A DNA stretch of 64,000 nucleotides from Atopsyche davidsoni (Eukaryota; Arthropoda; Insecta; Trichoptera; Hydrobiosidae): positions 3,574,501 through 3,638,500 of the forward strand of contig JAILWY010000002.1 in NCBI GenBank assembly GCA_022113835.1, given 5' to 3'. The translations under genes and the position numbers were made by a program. Position 1 is the stretch's first letter, and the number at the start of each line of letters is the position of its first letter. The notes beneath the pieces are model-generated. The model searched no databases, was not told the origin of the DNA, and saw only the letters and a program-made list of their open reading frames with translations. Shown here in pieces: positions 53,476-64,000 of the stretch.

Positions 53476-54673
53476 ACAACCATATCCATAATAACTATTG
53501 TAAATTTACCCAATATAAAACAAACAACCTCGATATCTAATTTATTTTAGGGTCGCTATTGGCGACACGGAATTTCAAGCAAATTCAATCTGCGACAGAC
53601 CGAAAACTCACTGAAAAAAATGGACCTGAAAAATCACACCGAAACTATGGATCACTAAAAAATGAATCAGCATATTAAATGAAAAAAAAATGCCCAAGTA
53701 TTAGTAGATTAGAGATTATAATTTAAGCGCTTTTAATCGCTTGTTAATTCACACATACTCCACATGCAATGTACGATAAATATAATGTTTGACGTACCTC
53801 TAATTTAGATTACGAGAGCTTAGATGTCTCTCGCTCGTAAAGCAATATGAATGTATTAAAAAATACAGTGAATTGGTTTCGAAGAGGCCAGTGTTATGCC
53901 TTGACTACACTGGCAATGCAAGGCCGTTTAATTTCATTAACGCAAACGGAGTCCGGATATAAATGAATAAGAGATGAATCACCTTTATTATTATTATATT
54001 TGATCAGTAATTTTATACACACGTAATTTTAAATATTTTTTTTTATACATTTAATAGTAGATAAAGTATATTTAATGAGAAATTCTAATCACTGCATTGT
54101 AGCATGCTTGGATGCGACAACTTTGAGTGAACTCACCAATTAAAATGCATTTGTGATGATATGAAAGTATTTGGTAAATTATTCCATAAATTTAACATTT
54201 AACCCTGTCTCTTTCCAATATTGTTGATGAATTATAAATACGATAAGCGAGTATTTAAATTAAATTTTGGATCGAGTAAACGTGGATTTTTCCACTGATT
54301 GCTTTGAATACAACGTAATCGTGAAGAATTAATTATTTAATTATAATAATTAATATACTTACTTATATGAAAAAAATCTGACTTGGCATGTGTTTTAAAT
54401 ATATTTTGGGTTAATACGTTCGTAGGTTTTGGCAGTCGATTTTTTTTGATGATTTTGTTGTTTTGGTCCCAGTCCTGTGACTGTTTTCAAAAAACCCTTG
54501 AAGGTAGTCCATGTATCGGGACCAAAACGTCAGAAGACATAAAACATCAAACAATCTAAATTATATGCACATTATATTTTCGTATAACGAATTTCTATAG
54601 TTGATGGATAGTTTTTTTTTAAAGATGCATTCCAGTACTGAAACAACCTGAGTTACTTAATTTTTTTTATATA
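53476..54673. other. AT-rich DNA, no gene seen
   Basis: No repeats or coding signal recognised. Confidence 0.6.
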
Positions 54674-55067
54674 CAGTAATACCCCGCTTTACGCGACCCC
54701 GTTATGCGCGGTTTCACTATAACGCGAATTTCAAATTTCGCCTTAAAATTTATTATTTTAAGAATGTGTATGAACATAATGTAGTCATTGACTTCTCTTA
54801 ACAATTAAAAACAGCGTTGGTTGTTACGAACGTATTTTACAAGAACGTAAAAGAAACGCTACCCAAAAGGCAATTAATGTATTTTTAAGTAAAAATAATA
54901 TGTAATACTGCATAAATTGTTCTTAGAATTAAAGTGATCGATTCGTATTTTTTTGTATTAAGTTTTGACTATGTATGCATGTTTCATCGTTAACCCCGTT
55001 ATACGCGAATTTCACTTAACGCGATTTTTTCCGAATCGTATCCCTCGCGTAAAGCGGGGTATTACTA
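54674..55067. mobile_element. pogo/Tigger-type MITE
   Basis: A 394-bp element with inverted ends CAGTAATACCCCGCTTTACG at 54674 and its near-complement (GCGTAAAGCGGGGTATTACT) ending at 55067, flanked by TA on each side (54672-54673, 55068-55069). A second inner inverted motif (AACGCGAATTTC versus GCGAATTTCACTTAACGCG) sits next to both ends. Such ends are typical of pogo/Tigger members of the Tc1/mariner superfamily. No coding capacity. Confidence 0.85.
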
Positions 55068-55084
55068 TAGTAATGTATCACAAG

Positions 55085-55447
55085 TCAAATGTATCACAAT
55101 TAATACAGTCGGAAATTTTCACACTTTGGAATTTCAGTCTCTTCGCTTGAACGCCATTAATGCTGAATTACAATTGCCAGATGAATATCCCGCAGTTTGG
55201 GTTTTAAGGGTTTTTACAGCGATTTAGAGTCTACGATTATGCCAGTGAATAGAAATTAGGTATACCTCTAGGTAAATTTCTATTCACTGGCATAATCGTA
55301 GACTCTAAATCGCTGTAAAAACCCTTAAAACCCAAACTGCGGGATATTCATCTGGCAATTGTAATTCAGCATTAATGGCGTTCAAGCGAAGAGACTGAAA
55401 TTCCAAAGTGTGAAAATTTCCGACTGTATTAATTGTGATACATTTGA
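55085..55447. repeat. Perfect inverted repeat: 173-bp arms, 17-bp loop
   Basis: Left arm 55085-55257 and right arm 55275-55447 are exact reverse complements over all 173 positions, with loop 55258-55274. The arms have no significant ORF and no recognised TE ends. The left arm begins 17 bp after the pogo-like MITE ends. Either strand would fold into a long perfectly paired hairpin. An assembly fold-back artefact is a real alternative. Confidence 0.9.
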
Positions 55448-58082
55448 GCAGGTAACGGCCGACGTTAATTTTCTTAATTGGTTTTGGCCGTGGGGTTTCG
55501 CGTTACGGGAGCGGCATCGTCAGTGTCAATTTCATATTCATATTACAGACTTACTCTAAGCTGCTTACTTAGAAAGTAGTATTAATTTTAAAAATGTGCC
55601 GAGGAGCGTTGCGAACCTAATCCGATCATCGTATTTTGATATATTTGTACTTTTTTTATGCAGTGTGTTCGTGGGTTTAAGCAGCTGTTGTTATCAGAAT
55701 TCCTACGTTTCAGTCCTGGTACTGGGGCCAACTCAAGGGAATTTAAAGTCATAATGAGTAATAAACGGGAATACAGCAATTTATTTGACTTTCACAGTAC
55801 ATTATTATTTTTTTCTTCAATAAATATTTACACTCACATTTTTCACAAGTTTTAAAGTCAAGTACAAGTCAAGCATACTAAAAAAAAAAAATTCTAGCTC
55901 CTAAAATAATATTCTTAGGCAGTATGATTAAAAATTATTTTATATAATATATTTGCTTGCTAAAATATTACTAAATTAAAAATAATTGATTACAGGCTGA
56001 TAGTTATATTATAATTTAAACCCACAAAAATAAATAAATGATGGGATATACTTTAAATTAAAAACCACAAAATCCCAGATTAAATTTAAGATATTTTTTA
56101 ATTGGAATTTCTTTGAAAAATGTTCAGTCAAATTCTGCTTGCTTGAAACGGAACCAGCTTTTTAATGGAATACATAAAATTTAATACTTAAGTATAAATA
56201 TATAATGAAGACCAGGTAATTAGCCAAGTTAGTGGATTAAAAATAAAGATTATATTTTTATAAGCATGTAATTAGAGAGAAACACCTTTCACACCGGAAA
56301 CAGTCGATAAAAACCGCCTCCGATCATTTTGAACATTGAGAAAATTTAAATGGGGCAAACACAACAATACAAAACCAGTATATTTCTTAATTAATTATGT
56401 AATTATTTTCATAATCATAATTTCTGTTAATATGTATAAATACTAATCAGTAATATGCGATCCATACGATTGAAAAAGTTTATTTATAAATACTTTCGCA
56501 AAAAATATTATTTATACAGATATTTTAAATATTTATATGGTTAATTTTTATAACACTGATTTTTTAAATTTTGAGCTCCTTTACGCAGTTCTTTGTATAA
56601 TAAGTTGCGGACTTTTTATTAGTTTCCACTAGGTTACCCATTTTATGATAAAGATACTTCTGAAAACCAGCAAAGTTTGATTACATGCCCTTCAAAAAGA
56701 TTCAATGGAGACATGATTTGAGGCTTGGTGGTCTTTTCTCTAGTCAGGAATATCTGCATTCTTAATTTTCGGCATCTTAATTTTCTTTTAAGAATCCACA
56801 AATTACGTTCAGATTCAAAAAAGTGGAAACTTTTCATGAAAACCCTTATTTGCGCAAGTTTTCATGGAGTAGGTATCGCTTAGCAAACTTGGTTTTTTTC
56901 AAGATTTCCCAATCGCTATAAATCTCTTATCTCTAATAATACATTAATGTACATTTAATCTAAAGAGAATCAACTGACGATTTGACCACGCGAGTAGCTG
57001 CATTGTATTGAGAGAGTATAAAATTGTGTTCATGAGAGCTTTTCGTTTATAATTAAAACATAATTTAATTCATAAGTCTTTATATTGATAAAATATTTGA
57101 AAACATTCATGTTTATTTATGTTTAAATGTGGTTTTACTAAGTAGTAATCGGCATGGTAAATATATAAAATAAAACTGATTTTTTTATTTTTTCTATTAA
57201 TTGATATAAAATTAAATATATTTATGATATGGAAAACCGTTAATGTTCCAGTTTTTTAATTTTTTTAACTCAATTAAATTAAAATAAATCAGTTTTCGCA
57301 GCAGAGTTTTGTATGTCGAGCGCTTGATCATAGATGGTGTTAGCAGTTTTATAAATTAGTTGTTTTGAAAATGTTAAATAAAGTTTAATATTAAAAAGTA
57401 TTTGGTATTAAAACAAAACAATTAAAGTACACGATTGATTATTAATTGTCAAAATATAAATTAAAAACTTTGTAAATAAAATAAAAATATATAATATATT
57501 TATTAGTATAAGGTGTATTTACACAACGTGCTAATGTAAAATGCTAAATTTTTTATTGTCTGTAGTATTACTAATATTCTTAATAATAAACACGATATTT
57601 AGACAGGTGCTATAAAATACACAAGACAATGTTATGAGGTAAGAAAGTAGGCACTTATATAAATTATCATTTGAAAGAAGTAAATATTATGTATTATAGA
57701 AACCACACGTTGTCTGACTTAAATTAAACATTTTTATCACATACCAAAAATATTCGTCTTAAAATAAAAATTTAAATAATAGTTTAATATTATTAAAAAA
57801 AACTAATTTCGTCATTGTCTCGCGAATTTTAATTAAATTTTTGACTAAGAATGTAGTCGGTCAAATTTCAGTATAAATCACATGGTCAAAATAGTAACAA
57901 GGAAAAGTAGACATAAAAAATAATTTAAAACAGCAGCAAATCCCAGTCGATAAAAATTAACTGGGAATTTTTAATGTTACAACGTATTCAATCGAATTAA
58001 TACATTAATTTGTGGATAATATAAAATTGACTATTCGCCACTGTTATGTAAAATTGACGAAAAATATATCAATTATGTTATG
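55448..58082. other. AT-rich DNA upstream of the CpG-island gene
   Basis: Very AT-rich, short open frames only, no repeat recognised. Confidence 0.6.
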
Positions 58083-58142
58083 CTATGTATGTATGTATGT
58101 AATGTATGTATGTATGTATGTATGCTATGTATGTATGTATGT
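58083..58142. repeat. (TATG)n microsatellite
   Basis: Tandem GTAT/TATG tetramers with three short interruptions, about 450 bp upstream of the CpG island. Confidence 0.95.
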
Positions 58143-59120
58143 AAAATTGACAAAATAAATATTGTTTAGTATCATTGAGGATAAACATCGCAATTTTCCA
58201 GGAAATTGCTTGTCCACTAAAGAAATTTATTATTTGACATAAAAGCTATTTTATGAGAAATACAAAAGAAGATAAATGCAAAGTTCAGTAGACAACTTGC
58301 CGGGTCACGGATAAATAGAATAAGTTTGTTTCATTCCTTGTCGATTTAACGCCAAAACTTCGCGCAATTTATGGAAATAGATCCACCGGAGAACCTCGAT
58401 CGGTCTGCCGCTGTGCTTTATTTCATTAAACTTTTTTTTATCGCCTGCAACATCTGCCGCCATTGCGTATCGGCGAACAATTATAACATTTTATTTTCAC
58501 GCAGTAATGCACAAAAACCTAATGTAACAGCTTACGTCGTGATAAAATAATAAAAAAAAAAAACTACTAAAAGGGGAAGTAAATTGAGCGCGACGGACGG
58601 CGGCCGCGCGAGCGAGCGAGACTTCCGACACAGCTGTTCGGCCTGGCGGCCGCGCGTGCGAGCGAGACAGAGCGGCTGACCGCGGCGGGGCGGGGCGAGG
58701 CGGGGCGGGGGGCCGGGGGGGGGCGGGCTCGCGGCGCGGCGCGGCTCGCCTCGGCGCCAGTCAGGGAGAGACCGTGCCGGGAGACGCTCCCGCCCCGCCG
58801 CCCCGCCTCGCACAGCTGACGGCACACGCGGCCGTGACGTCACGCGCCAGCCCCGCGAGCGCAGTGCGAGCGCCGCCTCCGCAGCCGACGGACCGCGGCT
58901 CGTCTCCGATCGATCGCCGGCGGACCGCATCTGCGCCCGCTCCGTCGGAGTGCCTCGAATCCTCAGTGACCGTATTCAAGTGCCGCATCGCCTCCGCCAG
59001 GTTTCGCGAGAGTTTCCCGAGTCCGAGTGCAGTGACATCCGAGCGAACTCGGTCGAGGGGTCCCGGGGAGCAGACCCTCCGCGCGCTCGGGAGGACTCCG
59101 AGCCGGGAGGGACGCGACCC

Positions 59121-59138
59121 ATGGTCCCGGCGCAGTGA
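59121..59138 (+). CDS. Five-codon upstream ORF before the CpG-island gene
   Basis: ATG at 59121 opens a frame of five codons (MVPAQ) ending at TGA 59136-59138, only 7 bases before the main ATG and in another frame. Its +4 base is G but -3 is C, so its context is weaker than that of the main start. If the leader includes it, leaky scanning or short-distance reinitiation would be needed. Whether it is transcribed depends on the unmapped start site. Confidence 0.4.
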   Translation: MVPAQ

Positions 59139-59145
59139 GCGCACC

Positions 59146-60021
59146 ATGGCCCTGGCCGCCGAGCGCTACCGGCTCGGCCTGCCGCAGCCGGGGGCGGAGG
59201 CGCCCTACCCCGCCGCGCCCGGCTGCCGAGCCCCCGCGGCGAGGCCCGCGCCCGCCTGGGCGCCGCCTCCGGACAAGGACTACTCCGTGCCGCTGCACGT
59301 GGACTGCAGCGTGGAGTACGAGCTGCCCGACTGCGCCAAGCCGCCGCAGGGCGTCAAGATCGAGCCCCTCCTCATGATCCACCCCGCGCACTTCCGCAGG
59401 CTCGACAGCCTCCGGAGGTGTCCCTTCGTGAACAACCTGCCGGTGGCGTCCGGCGGCGAGCGCCTCTCCTACGAGCTGCCGCCGCCGCGACCCGCCGCGC
59501 CCCCCGCGCCTCCCGCCCAGCCGGGCCGGCGCTCGTGCCGGGCGCCCTCCGCCGCCAAGCCGCGGGCCCCCCGGCGCCCGGCCGCGCTCCGGGAGTCGCC
59601 GGAGCGGGCGCCGCAGCATCCCCAGCATCCCCAGCATCCCCAGCCCCAGCTCCAGCCTCAGCTCCGGGACCAGCGGCGCTGGCCGCCCGCGGCCCCCGAG
59701 CCGTGCTGCAAGGGCGCGATGCCCTCCGCCGAGGCCGCGGAGTACTGGGGCGGGGGCGGGCGGGAACCCCCGGCGGCGCCCCGCGAGGGAGACACGCCGG
59801 CGGAGGTCAGCCACTTCGGCAAGTGCCCCAAGCCGCGCGCCGCCCGCCAGCGCGCACTGCCCTACGCGCCGGAGCCCTGCCAGCCCGCCGCCGCCCTGGC
59901 CCACAACTGTGATAAGACTTTCGAAATGCTACAGGGTAACCGGTTAATCTCTCCGTTTCACGCCAAAATGTTCAGCAGTGAGAGCGTCTATCGGAACTAT
60001 CCGATCGTGATGTACAAGTAG
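59146..60021 (+). CDS. Intronless proline-rich nuclear-type protein, tentatively Corto (centrosomal and chromosomal factor)-like
   Basis: A 291-residue open frame in one exon. The start is the ATG at 59146, in a strong context (ACCATGG). The same frame stays open upstream to 58774, but only from a GTG inside the likely leader. Residues about 43-100 form a compact, conserved-looking block (DYSVPLHVDCSVEYELP, then VKIEPLLMIHP and RRCPFVNNLP). Residues 110-215 are low-complexity Pro/Ala/Arg with a His-Pro-Gln repeat at 157-166. Residues 219-242 (SHFGKCPKPRA) and the C-terminus 253-291 (NRLISPFHAKMF, ending YPIVMYK) look constrained again. VKIE at 70-73 fits the SUMO site pattern. The architecture (an N-terminal block of 60-80 residues, low-complexity middle, short C-terminal motifs) and my recollection of insect sequences suggest Corto, a Drosophila chromatin protein that binds Polycomb and trithorax group partners. 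This is recognition without a search and could be wrong. I see no classical zinc finger or homeodomain. That it is a real gene is near certain; the family is about even odds. Confidence 0.85.
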   Translation: MALAAERYRLGLPQPGAEAPYPAAPGCRAPAARPAPAWAPPPDKDYSVPLHVDCSVEYELPDCAKPPQGVKIEPLLMIHPAHFRRLDSLRRCPFVNNLPVASGGERLSYELPPPRPAAPPAPPAQPGRRSCRAPSAAKPRAPRRPAALRESPERAPQHPQHPQHPQPQLQPQLRDQRRWPPAAPEPCCKGAMPSAEAAEYWGGGGREPPAAPREGDTPAEVSHFGKCPKPRAARQRALPYAPEPCQPAAALAHNCDKTFEMLQGNRLISPFHAKMFSSESVYRNYPIVMYK

Positions 60022-61540
60022 TGCCGGGCGCCGGCGTTCGTATTCCGTCGCGATCGGCGGTGGCCCGGGGCTCCTCGGCGCCCTCCCCGGCGAGCCGCGA
60101 TCGAGCCTGCCCGCCGAGGACGCTCACCTTAGCGATTACTATCGTTCGACTGGGACCCGAGTTGAATGCCGACCCTCCGGAGAGCCGGCTCCCCCGACCC
60201 CGTCGTCGGATTTCCCTCTCGCCCCTGCCTCGTCTCGTTGCCTCTGGAGTTTTTGCACTAAAATGACTACGATGCGGCCGAGCTGACTCTCGGCGGTGTC
60301 AGCTGTCATTTTCTTATGAAGTTTATCTGCATGAAGGCTCGGGTACCTTTTCTCGAGACGCGATTACCGTGCGCGGCGAAGCCCGTTATTCACGAACGAC
60401 GGGCTCGATTTTCTTATCGCGGGATCTCCCCGCGCATTCATAATGTCAATTCCGTCTGTCCGATTTCGTTTCGTTATTCTTTTTTAATTTATATCATGTT
60501 TTTTATCGCCGTGCCGCTCCGCTCCTATCGCCTGAAATACACCCACGTATTGAATAACGCGGTGCCGGAAACGCAGAATGGATAGCATCCAAACTATTTT
60601 TATGTCGGAAGGAACTATAATTATCTACATCCGAGAGTACCGACCGTAAACGCAGGCAGGAGGGGCCGCCGCCGAGGCTGTACTCTTCGGAGGCTCGTTT
60701 CTCCTTGTCCGCGACTCCCCCGATAGTAAAGATCGCTCGGGTGTCGCGAATTCCGAGTCGGCCGCTCCCTGGGACGTCATTCAAGTTGGGTCCGTTAGAT
60801 TAGTAAGTGAAATATTATAAAAAAAAAAAAAACGCCTTCGCGTAAATTATTATCAGATATTTTTGGATTGTATTATATTTATGAAAAATATTGTAATCAC
60901 TGTGTAAATAATGACGTGCCGTTGAGTGAGGATACACGAGAATGGATCATATTTCTTAGTTTTTAGTTTGTTATTTCGGCATATCTTGTATTGTACATAG
61001 AGACCGTAGAGTATCATTACTTTGTTTTGTCGATATCGGGTTTCGTACCCAAAACTAGTCACCGACCACACCGAGGCTTAAGCGACAACACCGAAGGCCG
61101 CCTAGCAGACCGCGTACGCTATTTCCAATACTTTACGGCACCGATTCCTCCGTGAAAATTTATCCAAAATGAGGTAAACACTCTAACCCGGTGCTTTTTC
61201 TCCCACAACACGACATTTTGGATAAAATTTTACAAAGAAAATTAAAATTAAATCGTGTTCACTGAAAGTATGGTGTATTGTAAGAGAACTGACCATAATG
61301 TATTTATAATGTGTAAAATAAGTAAATACGCTCTATTTGACAGTTTACTAAAATGACTTGATTTTAATATAGTTGAATTTAAAAAAAATATTGTAATTAA
61401 ACTTCGAGTTGTAGTTAGTTTTTCAAATTATATTTTATATTTCAAAATAATTTTATTGTGATAAAAATATGGAACATTTTGTTGAGAACTATTGGCAATA
61501 TAATATCAAATAATTTATGGCAGTATTAAAACAATAAATT
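60022..61540 (+). other. Probable 3' UTR of the intronless gene
   Basis: GC-rich sequence runs about 250 bp past the stop, then composition falls gradually to AT-rich. No other gene is visible. The first AATAAA polyadenylation hexamer I find downstream on this strand is at 61533-61538, which would give a 3' UTR of about 1.5 kb. ATTAAA variants occur near 61240. The extent is inferred only. Confidence 0.4.
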
Positions 61541-64000
61541 TATATGCACAATATGTGATTTTACTACTATATAAATTGAGAGTTTTTTTTTTATATATGA
61601 ACAAATAATTAAAACAAATTCTCGTCTTGTAGTTGGATGCTCTAAAAAATCAAATTGTATGTATTTCTGAAAACATTATACGCAACAAAAAAAAATAAGG
61701 CGAGGACAGGTTTTAACCTAGTTCTGATTTCTATTTGTTTCATGCATAATTCCTAAATACTTGTGCCTTTTGTGTTGCATTGAAAATATATTTTGTATTT
61801 TACATCTCTCAGCAACGTTAATAGCGTCAGAATCTACCGCAAAGACTGACTCAAAACGGGCTCAGATTTCTATTCCATTCACAGATAATTCTCGCTATCT
61901 GCGGGTATTCATTTTTTGCTAACAACCTCACCGCGGATACGTTGTTCGAAGGCATTATTTAAATGCTAAACCTTATCGCGTAGCGATCTCGCGCAGCGCT
62001 GTTCGCAAAGTACACGAGCGTGTTCGGACCGCGATCCGTTGATATCTCATTCCCGTGGATTCATGGGGCTCTCTGGTGCGATTCAAGCCTGTTATTTTGT
62101 TTGGGGGCAGCTTTATCGGGGACCCTCGGGCTCTCCCTAATTGCGCCCCCGCTGCACGGGATCCTGCCTGAAATGCTGAATAATGCATCACGAGCTCCGA
62201 TTCGATGGCATTTGCACTACTAGACCTCCGTCTGAACGGTCCGCTTGTTTTCGAGTAAGTCACGAAGACACCGTGAGAGATGCTGGAATCACGAAGCCTC
62301 TTATTAACCTGAAAAAATATGTAAATTTGAGTTTGTTTTTCAATCTGAAATCATCGCGCGCCGACTTTCAAGATCATTCTCCTGAAATCTGTCAGATCTC
62401 TAGCGTTATTTATCTACCAGCGCAGTTTATCGATACTTGCTTAGAAATCAACAAAGTCGTTCAGATCGAGTCGTAGATACTAAACGAGAATTTATACATC
62501 CGTTTTATACTTAATACATAACAATCAATTTGAAACTGTCACCCGTGAATGTATGTTGTAAACAGGTGTGTTGTATTCACGTTTTCGCTTACTTGGGTTT
62601 CTCTATAATTTTTAATTAATGTTTTTCCCACAGTGCACTTAGGATTTTAAATCGCATAAAATATATGCAGATAAATCAAACATGTTTTATATTTTCCTGT
62701 TATTTTTTAAAAAATTTCCTAAATTGTCATTTAACCCGTTGAAAAAAAACTTGACGTGAATAAATTTTGTAACATTTGCGTTTGTGCAAGTTTTTAAATA
62801 ACCCGTTGCCGCTATACACGTTAGACTAAGTGTATGGAAGTTGCGGGTTAAAGCGTTTAATGTAATCATGATTTATTACTCTGTCAAATACGTTACACGT
62901 TTCTCGTTTGACGTTCGTGAAATTACGTGTTTTTGCGTACGCGGTCTGCTAATATGATATGTATGTGAGGTATTTATTTCTTACATCTCCACATATAGAT
63001 GATATGATTTACTCGTATATGAGTTGACGATTCGGCCTGGAGCGAGAGGGAAGAGGCCTTCCGTCTCGCGTGTCGATTTTTTCATGTAAATAATTTAAAT
63101 TTTCCAATTACCGTTTCGTTCATGACACGAAGAGGCTGCTCCTCTCTCGCTCGTCCGCCGATGCGTGATGTTATATTTGATTTGAAGGATAGATGGTTAA
63201 TACGCTTATTGTTACACTTCCACTTGTTGTATGCGAATATATTGTATTAAATGTTTGCAAATATTGCCAAATGCATACCAAAAATTATTATTATACGGTA
63301 TAAAACATAACTACAGGTTTTTTATTTCACTCTGTGTCGCAACCCCTGAAATGTACATAAATCCCTCTTGGAAGTGTTCTTCCGAGATACCGCGGGGAGA
63401 AGGAAAAGTGGAAACATGAAAAAAGGTCCCGTGATAAATTGAATCATTCATTTCAAAACGGGGACATCCTGAGATATATAAAATGTCCATTTATTATTTT
63501 TAGTCTCAAAAATAAAAATATGCCGAGTGAAAAGAAGAAATCAGCTTGGGGTTAAAGAAATAAGTAAAAGTAGGCAGTATTTGTATTAAAAATAGTACAC
63601 GAGTTAACATTATGTACAAATTGAAAAAGTATACCAAATAAGTCTTTAAGTTGTTTAATTAATTAATGATACTTCTACATGATTATTTGCAAGCGACTAG
63701 TTTTTCCAACAGATTAAGCCTTGCTTTAAGAATTGCTTAAAAAATATACGGAAGTAACACCTTATTTCGGTTTTGTGATATGAAATAATCAATAACGCGT
63801 TATATCCAAAAATCTATTATAAAAGTACTGTTATTCATTTTAACTTACCCAGGGTAAGATGGTACATTATTTTTTTGTTTGAAATAAATAATTAAAGGGC
63901 TTTAATACTAAAGAGATTTTATACTTGATGGATGACACGGTACATATTTTTTTTGATAAAGTATATTAAATTTCTAAAAAAACTTGCATGAATTTCAAAA
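61541..64000. other. DNA downstream of the intronless gene
   Basis: 62000-62260 is a GC-enriched island (GGGGACCCTCGGGCTCTCCC) without a splice-bounded frame. A smaller patch lies at 63030-63160. No other gene seen to the window edge. Confidence 0.55.

Larger units (their letters stand above)
58560..60300 (+). promoter_or_regulatory. CpG island with promoter of the intronless gene
   Basis: A sharp switch from AT-rich DNA to very GC- and CpG-rich sequence at about 58580, lasting through the gene to about 60300. It holds GC boxes (GGGGCGGGGC at 58687-58696 and neighbours), G-runs at 58685-58730 able to form a G-quadruplex on the plus strand, and a full palindromic CRE/ATF site TGACGTCA at 58835-58842. 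There is no TATA box. A TCAGT initiator-like pentamer lies at 58963-58967 but no downstream element matches, so I do not fix the start site. Base composition drops locally in the last about 115 bp of the coding region and rises again after the stop. Confidence 0.75.

Noticed and set aside
58963..58992. Initiator plus downstream promoter element in the CpG island
   Set aside because: TCAGT is present but the sequence at +28 does not fit a DPE, so no start site is claimed.
58774..59145. Upstream extension of the intronless gene (124 more codons)
   Set aside because: It opens with GTG, not ATG, is leader-like GC-rich sequence, and the ATG at 59146 has a strong start context.
58963..59904. 313-codon open frame on the minus strand
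   Set aside because: It is antisense to the intronless gene and composed of Arg/Gly/Ala repeats expected from GC-saturated codons read backwards.

Overview
The window looks like a gene-poor stretch of an arthropod genome, most likely an insect with a large AT-rich genome. The evidence is the mix of cut-and-paste transposons (hAT-type and pogo-type MITEs, a mariner/Tc1-like remnant, a spliced DDE transposase relic), tRNA-derived SINEs, long (TA)n tracts, and a single-exon gene in a CpG island whose closest match from memory is the insect chromatin factor Corto. There is no sign of bacterial operons, CRISPR or rRNA. I cannot name the species.

Layout. 1-13 kb: AT-rich, no convincing gene, with isolated GC-richer islands of 200-350 bp. 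13-16 kb: a 33-bp-arm hairpin, a (TA)n tract, an inverted tRNA-SINE dimer (13952-14240), a 161-bp palindrome made of the SINE tail (15391-15551) and a second (TA)n tract. 18.8-21.9 kb: a tRNA-SINE on the minus strand, a GC-rich island, a mariner/Tc1-like remnant with TA target duplication (20076-20595) and a hAT-like AT-rich element. 26.0-26.3 kb: a hAT MITE with a perfect 8-bp target duplication. 27.5-30.4 kb: a complete but decayed DNA transposon (27501-30384) with 14-bp terminal inverted repeats, a transposase relic on the minus strand and a real intron that hides its last exon. 33.7-41.2 kb: (TA)n, a C-rich 10-bp minisatellite, GC islands, a second hAT MITE and tentative minus-strand exons. 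43.9-51.6 kb: a tentative plus-strand gene (TATA box and initiator, ATG-less leader exon, coding exon). 51.7-55.5 kb: a second inverted SINE dimer, a perfect 172-bp palindrome, a fold-back repeat, a pogo-like MITE and a perfect hairpin with 173-bp arms. 58.5-60.3 kb: a CpG island with a 291-codon intronless gene. 60.3-64 kb: its probable 3' UTR and AT-rich DNA.

The only high-confidence host gene is the intronless one at 59146-60021. It encodes a proline-rich protein with one conserved-looking N-terminal block and one conserved-looking C-terminal block. Isolated GC-richer islands across the surrounding desert would suit long-range regulatory elements, but this is inference.

The most unusual structures are the two linked sets of head-to-head tRNA-SINE inverted dimers and SINE-tail palindromes, about 37 kb apart and with the palindromes in opposite orientation, and the perfect 173-bp-arm hairpin 17 bp from a pogo-like MITE. 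Perfect palindromes can also be assembly artefacts, so they need checking in raw reads.
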